Positions 20,180 to 28,432 of a stretch of DNA of 52,185 bases are shown piece by piece (within the stretch, counting starts at the first letter, position 1; each line of letters opens with the position of its first letter). Under the pieces are notes generated by a model. That model was not told the origin of the DNA, did no database searches, and worked only from the letters and a program-made list of their open reading frames with translations. This DNA comes from Chloroflexota bacterium (GTDB lineage Bacteria; Chloroflexota; Ktedonobacteria; Ktedonobacterales; Ktedonobacteraceae): the NCBI GenBank assembly GCA_902810755.1, contig CADDYT010000033.1:1-52185 (forward strand). The letters are read 5' to 3'. Both the position numbers and the translations under genes were made by a program.

Positions 20180-22027
20180 TCAAACCCCCAGCACCTGCAT
20201 CCATTGTAACAGACGGGCCTGGCGTTCTCTGTTATCCTGTGGCAGAACTAATGGCCTGCCGCGCGCGTCGATAATCAGGCCGATGAGGCCGCCGTCGATC
20301 TCTTCAGCGGCACGGGCGCGTTCTCCGGGGCCGAGGCCGACATCAACCGTAGGCGCAGGGTAGAGCGTCAGCAGAGCCTGTTCGTTGAGGCGCAGCGGAA
20401 TCACTTCAATGGAGCCGCTCATGACATCGACGCTGATTTGCCGCCCGTTGCGATATTCGATGCTGACGCGCAGCGCGACCTGGCCCGGCGGCAGCGCACC
20501 GAAGGGGATGACGCAGGTGCCGAGGCGATGCGTGACGGCGTCGTTCTCGTTGACCTGCACGGCTGCCACCGGGGCGACGGTGGCCACCGCTCCCACCTGT
20601 GAGACGAGCATGGTGCGATCCAGTACAAGCGAGGTGACGCCTCTGGGCTGCAGGGAGTCGAGCAACATCAGCGCGGCCTGCCCGTTTCTGGGGGTGTGGG
20701 CGAAGACGCCGCCGGTCGCCAGAATCAGATCGGCATTGGGCCAGTCGAATCTATGGCGCCGCCCTTCGTCCAGGGCCAGGCTGATCGCTTCGCGGGCAAA
20801 GGCCTGGGCAATTTGCAGTTCACGCACCTGTGAGGGCGTCACGTGTGGGTGCAGCATGCGGTTCAGCACATATTCGCGCAGTTCTTCCTCGCTGATATCG
20901 AAAGGCAGCCAGCGAGCGACGCGCTGGAAGCCGACCTGTTGCAAGATTTCACCCACGTTTGGCCCGACGCCGATGCCCGCGTGTACCACCGGCATGAACT
21001 CGCCTCGTTCGCCCGCGAACATCACCGTTGTGGTTGAGCCGCCCACGTCGACGGCGGTGACGTTCATGGCATAATGCTGCGCCAGGAAGCGCACGAGGCT
21101 GCTCAACGAGGTGGCTGTGGCGACGGGCGGAGAAGAGAACAGGGTTTGCAGGCGGCCATAGCCGGGGATGCGCTGGATCACCTGGGTATTGTACAGGTTG
21201 CTTACGGCTGTGCTGGTTGGGCCAAGCTGCGCCTGCGAGATCAAGGGTTCCACTCGCGTGACTTCTGCGGTATTGCCGAGCATGCGGGAGACAGCCTCGA
21301 CATACTGCGGCGCGCCCGCGTAGACGACGGGAAAGCGCCGTACCGCCTGCGATGGCCCCTTTTCCTCGCGCTCTTTCGTCACGTTCAGCAGGAGCTGGCA
21401 GGCTTCCTGCAAAGGATTAGGGCCGGCGGGGCCATCGGCCAGCCCGACGATCACCGCTGCCTGCGGCTGTATCTCGCGGATGCGCTCTAGCTGGCGTTCC
21501 CATTCAAGGGCGATGCGCTCCGGCGTCCACGGGCCCGCGTTCCCGCCCTGCGCTTGAGACGCGGCCAGCGAGGTCGCCATATAGGATGGGGCCGCTAAGG
21601 GATGCATCTCCGCGTACAGGCCGGAGACGGCCTGGGCCACCAGTTCTTCCAGGGCCGGACTGACGGCGCCAAGAACGATCAGGCGAATCGGGCCACCGGC
21701 GCTGATGGTGGAAATGAAAATATCCACGCCATCCCCGTCCGCCTCTTCAGGGGTGATGATGCGTCCCTGAGCGATGAAACGCCGCCCGGTGATCGATTCG
21801 ATGGTCTCGATGGCCTGCATAATCCCTTTTGTGATGTCACCGTGCGGCGTGGCCGTCGTCGGCGCTTCACCGCGAGCCATCAGGCGAAATTGCCCCTCTA
21901 CCAGCCCGAAGAGCGAAACCTTTGTAAAAACGGTCCCGCAGTCAGCAACCAGGAGGGAGTTAATTGCCGCCGGTTTCTGGCTGCTGGCTGGCCTCGGTCC
22001 TCCTTCCACGTGAGATAGTGTTTGCAT
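20180..22027 (-). CDS. MutL-like protein (glutamate mutase MutL family, ASKHA ATPase)
   Basis: Resembles the MutL protein encoded with clostridial glutamate mutase, not the mismatch-repair MutL. The fold is actin/Hsp70-like (ASKHA). Phosphate loop 1 is LVADCGTVFTKVSLFG (about 27-42), phosphate loop 2 is VTAVDVGGSTTTVMF (about 320-334), and the adenosine motif is LILATGGVFAHTPRNG. No glutamate mutase subunits or B12 enzymes lie near it, so its partner must be something else. The 615 residues appear complete. An AAAGGAT site precedes ATG. It lies between a zinc-ribbon gene (58 bp) and a KOW gene (21 bp), suggesting one functional unit. Confidence 0.85.
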   Translation of the reverse strand: MQTLSHVEGGPRPASSQKPAAINSLLVADCGTVFTKVSLFGLVEGQFRLMARGEAPTTATPHGDITKGIMQAIETIESITGRRFIAQGRIITPEEADGDGVDIFISTISAGGPIRLIVLGAVSPALEELVAQAVSGLYAEMHPLAAPSYMATSLAASQAQGGNAGPWTPERIALEWERQLERIREIQPQAAVIVGLADGPAGPNPLQEACQLLLNVTKEREEKGPSQAVRRFPVVYAGAPQYVEAVSRMLGNTAEVTRVEPLISQAQLGPTSTAVSNLYNTQVIQRIPGYGRLQTLFSSPPVATATSLSSLVRFLAQHYAMNVTAVDVGGSTTTVMFAGERGEFMPVVHAGIGVGPNVGEILQQVGFQRVARWLPFDISEEELREYVLNRMLHPHVTPSQVRELQIAQAFAREAISLALDEGRRHRFDWPNADLILATGGVFAHTPRNGQAALMLLDSLQPRGVTSLVLDRTMLVSQVGAVATVAPVAAVQVNENDAVTHRLGTCVIPFGALPPGQVALRVSIEYRNGRQISVDVMSGSIEVIPLRLNEQALLTLYPAPTVDVGLGPGERARAAEEIDGGLIGLIIDARGRPLVLPQDNRERQARLLQWMQVLGV

Positions 22028-22085
22028 CTCTGGTATCCTTTTTCTCTCCCCTGCCGGTTTGCCCGGCCTGTCCTGTTATCTGATC

Positions 22086-23651
22086 TTATGAGTTCAACCC
22101 GAACCATTCACGAATAGTATCGAGAAATCCCCGCCGTGGCGATTTTGTCTGTTTTGTCTGACCTGTCTGCCCGCCTGGAGCTGGCATGGCCTGAGCGGCG
22201 GGTGGTTGCGATACGCCAGGCTGGTTGCCCATGGGGTAACCAGCCTGATAGGGAGGTTGCCCTTGCGGCCCTGGCTGTCCCTGCTGGTAGCTCTGCGGTC
22301 CATAGCCCTGCATTGGCCCTGGATAGCCCTGTGCCTGGGCGGGTATCTGTCCCTGTATCTGTCCCGGCATGGTACCTTGAAGCGGGGGCATGGGTTGTGA
22401 TGGCTGAAAAGGCGGCTGGCCCTGCGGCCCGGGTTGCGACTGATTGGGCAGCATGGGCGCGTTTGAGGAGACGCCAAGCATAGAGGCGAAAACGTTGGCG
22501 GCAGCCGCGCTTGACTCCTGCGGTCCGACTCCCCCGCGCGGGCGGCCCGGTACGCGCACGTTCTCGGCTCTCGGAGCCATGCCCCCACGCCGATCCAGGT
22601 CAGGCTGCCCATCGCCGCTGGCACGCAGCCAGTCGGGTAAGGCGTCCATATCAATAAAGGAAGCTGCCGCCAGGTTGCCCCCGGCTGCCGGTCGCCCCTG
22701 CGGCTGTTGTTGTGATGGCGCAGGAGCAGCCGGGGATCCGTTCATAGTTGCCTGCCCCTGTGGCGACCCCTGACCGTTCTCACGCAGCCAGGGCGGTAGT
22801 GCATTCATATCGAGCAGCGAGGAAGCGGGCAGGGCGGCGCCACCGGTCGGCGCGCCGGGCTGTCCCGCCAGCCAGGGAGGCAGCGATTGCGGGTCGATCA
22901 AGTCCTGTGCAGATAGCCCTTGAGCCGGGAAGACAGATGGCGGCGGCTGGGGCTGTGGTGGCATCTGTCCCTGTGCCTGCGCAGGCTGGAACGCAAACGC
23001 CTGTGGTGAGGCTGGTTGCCCTGGCTGCGCTCCACTCCACGAAGACGCGGGGGGGACAGACATTATGGCAGGCGGCGTCTGCGGCTGAACGGGCCGGGAA
23101 GGGGCCTGCGGCGCTGGCTGCACCGGTTGTGCAGGCTGCGGGCGCGCCGACTCGCCCTGTGCCTCTCTTAGCCAGGCTGGCAGTGCCTCTGGCTGAATCA
23201 GGCTCGAAGCCGCCATGCCTTGCTCCTCGCCTGCATGCTCGCGCATCCACGATGGCAGCGATTGTTCGTCGATTAATGAGCCTGCTGACATGCTCCCGTT
23301 GGGGAGGACGGCGCCATCGGTGTTGGGTGCGGACATTGAGGATGGACGCAGCACCGGGTGCGGGCCGGTGAGACCCTGACTGGCATCGGGGTGTCCCGGC
23401 TGCATCCAGCCGGGAAGCGCGCCTTCCTCTACCAGGTCCGAGGCCGAAAAATTCGTGTTGTTGCCCGTCGTGTATGTTGGCTGCGTCCCCGCGCGCAGCG
23501 ATTGCAGCCATGCCGGTAACTCTGGCTGGTCGGGGTTCGTTTTCCCCGCGCCTGACACGTATTCACTTCGATTCATGACAGGCATGCCGCAATACTGGCA
23601 ACTGGTTTGTCCACCGGGAATGATCTTCCCACACCGACTACAGGTAATCAC
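22086..23651 (-). CDS. zinc-ribbon protein with seven LPxW repeats
   Basis: Starts with a zinc ribbon (Cys4, Cys7, Cys18, Cys21). A disordered Pro/Gln/Gly/Ser-rich chain follows, carrying seven copies of a short motif of the form [A]S-[LF]-[ILV]-x3-x-LP-x-W-[LM]. The LPxW cores start near residues 45, 79, 132, 157, 257, 285 and 338. The last about 130 residues are Gln/Pro/Gly-rich and end in GFLDTIREWFGLNS, a likely amphipathic helix. The start is GTG with a GAGGAG site. It is the first gene of the operon with the MutL-like and KOW genes. I know no function; the repeats look like binding motifs. Confidence 0.78.
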   Translation of the reverse strand: MITCSRCGKIIPGGQTSCQYCGMPVMNRSEYVSGAGKTNPDQPELPAWLQSLRAGTQPTYTTGNNTNFSASDLVEEGALPGWMQPGHPDASQGLTGPHPVLRPSSMSAPNTDGAVLPNGSMSAGSLIDEQSLPSWMREHAGEEQGMAASSLIQPEALPAWLREAQGESARPQPAQPVQPAPQAPSRPVQPQTPPAIMSVPPASSWSGAQPGQPASPQAFAFQPAQAQGQMPPQPQPPPSVFPAQGLSAQDLIDPQSLPPWLAGQPGAPTGGAALPASSLLDMNALPPWLRENGQGSPQGQATMNGSPAAPAPSQQQPQGRPAAGGNLAAASFIDMDALPDWLRASGDGQPDLDRRGGMAPRAENVRVPGRPRGGVGPQESSAAAANVFASMLGVSSNAPMLPNQSQPGPQGQPPFQPSQPMPPLQGTMPGQIQGQIPAQAQGYPGPMQGYGPQSYQQGQPGPQGQPPYQAGYPMGNQPGVSQPPAAQAMPAPGGQTGQTKQTKSPRRGFLDTIREWFGLNS

Positions 23652-23818
23652 GTTTGCTCCTCACTTTCGCCACACCATAACACATCTGTATGACCTCCGC
23701 AGTGTAACATGCTTTTTCCTGCTATGCAACGCTCGAAAAGACAAAAGAATACATGCTGATATGATACAATACGCACACAATCAGGCTGCCAAAAGTACTA
23801 TGTAGACAGGAGATAGCC

Positions 23819-24265
23819 ATGCACGACATGCACGAGCAAACTACGAAAAAGTCCCCTCTTTTACGCCTGACGCTCCCGCTTCCACCCGGCATCAATGAGC
23901 AGTATGCGACCGTCGATGGACGCCGCGTCAGTTCCCAGGTGGCCCGCCGTTTTAAGCAGCAGGTCAGGGTACTGCTGCGTTCGCTTGAGCGTCAGGGCGT
24001 CATCAGCGCAGAACTGCGCGACCAGTTGCGCCAGGGGTATCTCGCTCTTTTCCTCGATTTTTATTTTACCACTCCCCTGAAACGAGACCTGGATGGAGGT
24101 CTCAAGATTACGCTGGACGCCCTCTGCGAAAATCTGGATCTCAACGACAATCGCGTCGTCGATATCCATTTGACCAAGCATATCGACCCCCTGCACCCCC
24201 ATCTTTACGTCGAGTTAGAGGCCCTCCCCGACTGGCAGTTTGACAGAGAATACAAGTTACTCTAA
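23819..24265 (+). CDS. RusA-like Holliday junction resolvase
   Basis: The RusA family cuts four-way DNA junctions as a metal-dependent dimer. The acidic active site fits: PLKRDLDGGLKITLDAL gives Asp90, Asp92 and Lys96, and LDLNDNRVVD supplies Asp110. These match the spacing of Asp70, Asp72, Lys76 and Asp91 in E. coli RusA. The 148 residues are normal. A CAGGAGA site precedes ATG. E. coli RusA is prophage-encoded, but no phage genes are near this one, so it may be a resident chromosomal enzyme. It is divergent from the zinc-ribbon gene. Confidence 0.82.
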   Translation: MHDMHEQTTKKSPLLRLTLPLPPGINEQYATVDGRRVSSQVARRFKQQVRVLLRSLERQGVISAELRDQLRQGYLALFLDFYFTTPLKRDLDGGLKITLDALCENLDLNDNRVVDIHLTKHIDPLHPHLYVELEALPDWQFDREYKLL

Positions 24266-24369
24266 TCAGATACTTTAGTTTCTCTGTGAGCCTTCCTTAA
24301 AATAGAACTGGTAAGGGGAACTTTCTGTAACAAAAAGCCCGTAAATGTCTGAAAGGTACTGGTTAAAAT

Positions 24370-25212
24370 ATGTGGAAAAAGTCTAAGAGAACCGGACTCG
24401 GTCTGTTGCTGAGCGGCATCATTGCCTTGCTGGCCTACCGACGGCGCTCATTGAGCCGCAGCGGCGTGGTGGGGGCTATGATTACCGGCACGACCACCAC
24501 CGGGATGGGCGGGTGGAGCTGGGGCATGACGCTCCTGTTTTTCTTCGTCTCCTCCAGCCTGCTGTCGCATTTTCGCGAGCGGGAGAAGGAGCGAACCGCC
24601 GCCGATAAATTTAGCAAGGGGTCGCGGCGCGATCTCGGGCAGGTAGCGGCCAACGGTGGTGTGGCAACCTTGCTCGCCCTCGGCAACGGGCTGACAGCTT
24701 CCCCCGCGCGGCGGCAGCTTTTGCTGGCGGCCTATACCGGCGCGCTTGCTACTGCCAATGCCGATACCTGGGCCACCGAACTTGGCGTCCTCAGCCCCCG
24801 ACTCCCGCGTCTCATCACAACCGGCAAGCGTGTCGCCCCCGGCACCTCTGGCGGCGTTACCCTGGTCGGCACCGTCGCTGCCGCATGGGGAGCGTTCGCC
24901 CTCGGCCTCGTTTCCTGGCTGTTCCAGGGCAAACGGAGCAAACAACTTCCTTTGCTCGCCTTACTCAGCGGGCTGGGAGGGTGCCTCTGCGACAGCCTGC
25001 TCGGTGCAACTGTCCAGGCTATGTACTTCTGTCCTGTCTGCGGACAGGAAACCGAGAGGCGCGTCCATAGCTGCGGCACCCCCACGACGCTCATACGGGG
25101 CCTGCCCTGGCTCAATAACGACGGCGTCAACTTCCTCGCCACCCTCTGCGGCGCGCTGCTCGCCATGTGCTTGAAACCTTTTTTTACAAGCAGGCGTGAT
25201 GTGGTTGAATGA
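24370..25212 (+). CDS. DUF92 family integral membrane protein
   Basis: A 280-residue protein with several hydrophobic segments. It carries the DUF92 signature ATANADTWATELGVLSPRLP followed by PGTSGGVTLVGT. Near the C-terminus the family's Cys/His motif is present (CPVCGQETERRVHSCG), then RGLPWLNNDGVNF. Plant homologues (VTE6) phosphorylate phytyl phosphate; bacterial members are mostly uncharacterised and may act on prenyl phosphates. It has an AAAGG site and lies 33 bp upstream of the carbamoyltransferase, so the two are probably co-transcribed. Confidence 0.84.
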   Translation: MWKKSKRTGLGLLLSGIIALLAYRRRSLSRSGVVGAMITGTTTTGMGGWSWGMTLLFFFVSSSLLSHFREREKERTAADKFSKGSRRDLGQVAANGGVATLLALGNGLTASPARRQLLLAAYTGALATANADTWATELGVLSPRLPRLITTGKRVAPGTSGGVTLVGTVAAAWGAFALGLVSWLFQGKRSKQLPLLALLSGLGGCLCDSLLGATVQAMYFCPVCGQETERRVHSCGTPTTLIRGLPWLNNDGVNFLATLCGALLAMCLKPFFTSRRDVVE

Positions 25213-25245
25213 AAGAAATCCTTTTTTGTCGCGGAGGTACAATCT

Positions 25246-26946
25246 GTGAGCGATACCCCTGTTGTCGTGGGCATCAATCGGACGCAAGATGGGTCCGTGA
25301 GTGTCATGAAAGGCGCGTCTGGCGTCTATAGTCTGCAGAAGGAACGCATTACCCGCAAGAAACACCACTGGGGACGACTGGGCGATTTACCGAACCTGTA
25401 CATGGGGCGGTTACCCTGGCTTGGTGAGCCGGTTGATCTTGTCGTTGAGTGCTATTCTTCCGATAGCGAGGTTGAGAAAGAGCAAGCATATCATCAGGAA
25501 CTCAAAGAGACGCTCGCCTTCCGGGGCGAGCCGCGCATCGAGCGTGTCTCCCATCATCTCGCGCACCTCTATAGCGCGTTTTACCCGTCCCCGTTTGAGC
25601 AGGCGGCGGTGATGGTTATTGATTGCCAGGGCAGCCCGGTGAAGCATTTTACGGAGGCGTGGTCAGGGGCGACCAGCGCCAATCCTGAGCTGCTGGAAGT
25701 CTCCTCGTTCTATCGCTGCGAGCGCGGACATGATGGCACTGCCGGGCGGGTCGAATGTATCAGCAAGCAACTGTGGGATGGAGACTGGAGTCGCCCGGTG
25801 GGCCTCGGCTGTTTCTATTATCAGCTCACGCGCATGATTTTTCCGGGCGAGGGCAACGAGGGCAAGGTGATGGGTATGGCCCCCTTCGGCAATCCCGATG
25901 CGCCGGGTCTGCCGCCGCTGATTGTCGAGGGTGAGCAGGTCTTTATTCCCGACGCCTGGATTGAGCTATTTAAGGAGCGCGACCGCTTCAAGTTCAAAGG
26001 GGGGACAGGCACGTTTGAGGATTGCGCCAACCTGGCCGCCGCCGGGCAGCAGGCTTTTGAAGATGCCCTGTTACAGGTAGCGGCCTGGCTGTACCGGCAG
26101 ACGGGCCTGACCACTCTCTGTTTCGCCGGCGGCATCGCCCTCAACTGCTCGGCCAACGGGCGTCTGCGCCGCGAAAGCCCTTTTACGGGCGGCGTCTTCA
26201 TCCCGCCCAGCCCCCACGATGGCGGCACGGCGCTCGGCTCCGCCATGTACGGCCTTGTCGCGCTCCTGGGCGTGCAGAGCGAGTTTCGCTGGGAAAACGA
26301 TTTCCTCGGCCCGGAGCCAGATGCCTGCGCCCTGGAACGCGCTGTTTCCACATTACCGGATGACCTTATCGTCGAGCGGCCGGACAATCTGATCGATAGC
26401 ATCATAGAGTTACTCGATAGCGGGCGCGTGGTTGGCCTCTATCAGGGGCGCAGCGAATCTGGCCCGCGCGCGCTGGGCAACAGAACCATTCTGGCCGACC
26501 CGCGCCACCCCAACATGCAGGCATTCATCAACCAGCGCGTGAAGGGGCGCGAATGGTTCAGGCCGCTGGCCCCCATCGTGCTGGAGGAATCCGCCGGGAC
26601 ATACTTTGATATCGAGTGCGCCGCTCCCTTCATGCAATTCGCCTCCGATGTGCGCCCGCAGTATCGCTCGCAGTTGCCCGCCATTACCCATGTAGATGGC
26701 ACGGCTCGCCTGCAGACGGTGGAGGCGACCAATACCCCCTTTCTCTACGACCTGCTCAAGGCATACAAGGCCAGAACAGGCTATCCGATCCTGCTCAACA
26801 CCTCCCTCAACGGCCCTGGCCAGCCCCTCGTCGAATCGCCGCAGGATGCCATCGCATGCCTGCGAACCACTGATATGCACGCCCTTGCCATGCTCCCGTA
26901 CCTGATTCGCAAACGCAATGAGCCGGATTTGCCGGAACGCTCATAG
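25246..26946 (+). CDS. carbamoyltransferase, NodU/CmcH/TobZ family
   Basis: Transfers a carbamoyl group from carbamoyl phosphate, through carbamoyl-AMP, to a hydroxyl of a sugar or natural product. The N-terminal kinase-like (ASKHA) domain carries HHLAHLYSAFYPSPF (His103, His104, His107), typical of the Kae1-like metal site. The C-terminal domain starts around GRSESGPRALGNR (401-413), followed by KGREWFRPLAPIVLEE. At 566 residues it is complete. The start is GTG with a GGAGGT site. No biosynthetic cluster surrounds it, so the acceptor is unknown. Confidence 0.9.
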   Translation: MSDTPVVVGINRTQDGSVSVMKGASGVYSLQKERITRKKHHWGRLGDLPNLYMGRLPWLGEPVDLVVECYSSDSEVEKEQAYHQELKETLAFRGEPRIERVSHHLAHLYSAFYPSPFEQAAVMVIDCQGSPVKHFTEAWSGATSANPELLEVSSFYRCERGHDGTAGRVECISKQLWDGDWSRPVGLGCFYYQLTRMIFPGEGNEGKVMGMAPFGNPDAPGLPPLIVEGEQVFIPDAWIELFKERDRFKFKGGTGTFEDCANLAAAGQQAFEDALLQVAAWLYRQTGLTTLCFAGGIALNCSANGRLRRESPFTGGVFIPPSPHDGGTALGSAMYGLVALLGVQSEFRWENDFLGPEPDACALERAVSTLPDDLIVERPDNLIDSIIELLDSGRVVGLYQGRSESGPRALGNRTILADPRHPNMQAFINQRVKGREWFRPLAPIVLEESAGTYFDIECAAPFMQFASDVRPQYRSQLPAITHVDGTARLQTVEATNTPFLYDLLKAYKARTGYPILLNTSLNGPGQPLVESPQDAIACLRTTDMHALAMLPYLIRKRNEPDLPERS

Positions 26947-26952
26947 AACTGG

Positions 26953-27000
26953 TGGTGGACGTGTCATGCTTCGCTCGCGCTCAGCATGACACGTCCACCA
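26953..27000. repeat. dispersed inverted repeat (TGTC/GACA family)
   Basis: Perfect 17-bp arms, tggtggacgtgtcatgc (26953-26969) and its complement (26984-27000), around a 14-base loop containing TTCGCTCGCGCTCA. It begins 6 bp after the carbamoyltransferase stop, so it may serve as its terminator. Confidence 0.85.
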
Positions 27001-27158
27001 ACGATTTGATGGTTTGCCGATTCTGTTGCTCAGATTCATGAAGCGGGCCCGTTTTGACGTGGCAAAGCGTGTTAAAAGGAGACATCCGCATCCAGGCCCT
27101 GACAGGTATGGAAGAGATGGAAGAAAATTGTAGCATTGTGGAGCCGGTGGAAAGAAAC

Positions 27159-27187
27159 TTGACAGAGCTTCTCCCACAGACTATTAT
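27159..27187 (+). promoter_or_regulatory. promoter of the CheB-like gene
   Basis: A perfect TTGACA (27159-27164), a 17-bp spacer and TATTAT (27182-27187) form a near-consensus sigma-70 type promoter. The predicted start site is near 27194. Confidence 0.75.
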
Positions 27188-27300
27188 TGTTATGTCAGGA
27201 TGGAGAGTGGATTTTTTCATGGCATGTTCGTAAGATATTCTGGCATATCCTACCCTGTGCTGTGATGCCACCGCTCCATCCTCGCGAGATGGAGGGAATC

Positions 27301-28392
27301 ATGCCAGAGCATGATGTCGTTGTGATTGGCGCTTCGGCTGGTGGGGTAGAGGCTCTCAGTACCCTTGTCAGCATGTTGCCGCCCGACCTGTCGGCAGCAA
27401 TTTTTATTGTCCTTCATATTCCTGCCCAGAGTCCCAGTCTGCTACCAGAGATACTGAGTCGATCGGGGCCGCTACCTGCCAGGCACCCGGTCAATGAAGA
27501 ACAGATCAAGCACGGGCAGATCTATGTGGCGCCGCCCGACCACCATATGCTGGTTGAGCAGGGGCATATTCACCTCACACGTGGTCCGAAAGAGAACCGG
27601 CACCGACCGGCCATCGATGTCTTATTTCGCTCGGCAGCAGTCGCTTATGGCACCCGCGTGATTGGCATTATCCTCACCGGTTCCCTTGACGACGGCACGG
27701 CAGGCATGCTGGCGATCAAACGACGCGGCGGCATGACAGTAGTGCAGAATCCCGCTGATGCGATGTACCCCAGTATGCCACAGAGTGTCCTGACCCATGT
27801 CCAGGTCGACCACTGTATGCCCTTAGTCGAGATCGGGCAGATGCTGCCCTCGCTTGTGGCTGAACCTGCGCCGTCGCAAGCGGCGTATCCAGTCCATCAA
27901 GAGATGGAAGAGGAAGTGAAAATCGCGGAGATGGATATGTCTGAGATGAACAGCAGCACCCATACCGGGATACCTTCTGCGTATACCTGCCCCGACTGCG
28001 GCGGCACACTCTGGGAGATTCACGACGGGAACCTGGTACGCTTTCGCTGCCGCGTTGGCCACTCGTTCTCTCTTGAGAGTATGCTGGCGGGCCAGAACGA
28101 GGCGCTGGAACAGGCGCTCTGGGTAGCCCTGGAGACGCTGGAAGAGACGGTGAGCTTCTCGCGTCGCATGATGGAAGACGCAAACAGGCGCGGCCAGAAC
28201 TGGCTGGCAAGGCGTTTTGAAGAGCGCCTGCGTAGAGCGGAGAAAAACGCGGAGGTGCTGCGTGACGTTCTCCTGAAAAACGCGCCCATCACCGATGACC
28301 AGGCTGTCGATATCGCTCTCGCGACGGGGGGACAACAGTCGTTTGACGGAGGAAAGCAGGCTTCGCAGGACAGCCCGCAGCAGCATCCCTGA
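27301..28392 (+). CDS. CheB-type methylesterase with C-terminal zinc motif
   Basis: The CheB catalytic domain removes methyl groups from glutamates of chemoreceptors. The catalytic triad is visible: Ser12 in VIGASAGGVEAL, His39 in IVLHIP and Asp131 in LTGSLDDGTAG. There is no N-terminal response-regulator domain. After a linker, residues about 228-260 hold CPDCGG (Cys230, Cys233) and RFRCRVGHSF, a putative zinc site, followed by a helical tail. This tail is shared with other free-standing CheB-like proteins. The start has a GGAGGG site. No receptor, CheA or CheW genes lie nearby, so the substrate may not be a chemoreceptor. It is 40 bp before the CheB-CheR fusion. Confidence 0.85.
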   Translation: MPEHDVVVIGASAGGVEALSTLVSMLPPDLSAAIFIVLHIPAQSPSLLPEILSRSGPLPARHPVNEEQIKHGQIYVAPPDHHMLVEQGHIHLTRGPKENRHRPAIDVLFRSAAVAYGTRVIGIILTGSLDDGTAGMLAIKRRGGMTVVQNPADAMYPSMPQSVLTHVQVDHCMPLVEIGQMLPSLVAEPAPSQAAYPVHQEMEEEVKIAEMDMSEMNSSTHTGIPSAYTCPDCGGTLWEIHDGNLVRFRCRVGHSFSLESMLAGQNEALEQALWVALETLEETVSFSRRMMEDANRRGQNWLARRFEERLRRAEKNAEVLRDVLLKNAPITDDQAVDIALATGGQQSFDGGKQASQDSPQQHP

Positions 28393-28432
28393 TGAACGAG
28401 AGAGGGCGGTTTGAAGAAGAGGTTTATGGAGC

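Larger units (their letters stand above)
26947..27300. other. intergenic region before the CheB gene, 354 bp
   Basis: Holds the palindromic repeat at 26953-27000 and a strong promoter at 27159-27187, then a leader of about 107 bases before ATG 27301. No gene was seen. An in-frame ATG at 27187 overlaps the promoter -10 and is rejected as a start. Confidence 0.6.

Noticed and set aside
20180..22027. DNA mismatch-repair MutL
   Set aside because: The sequence has an actin-like ASKHA ATPase pattern and none of the GHKL motifs of mismatch-repair MutL. The shared name is coincidental.
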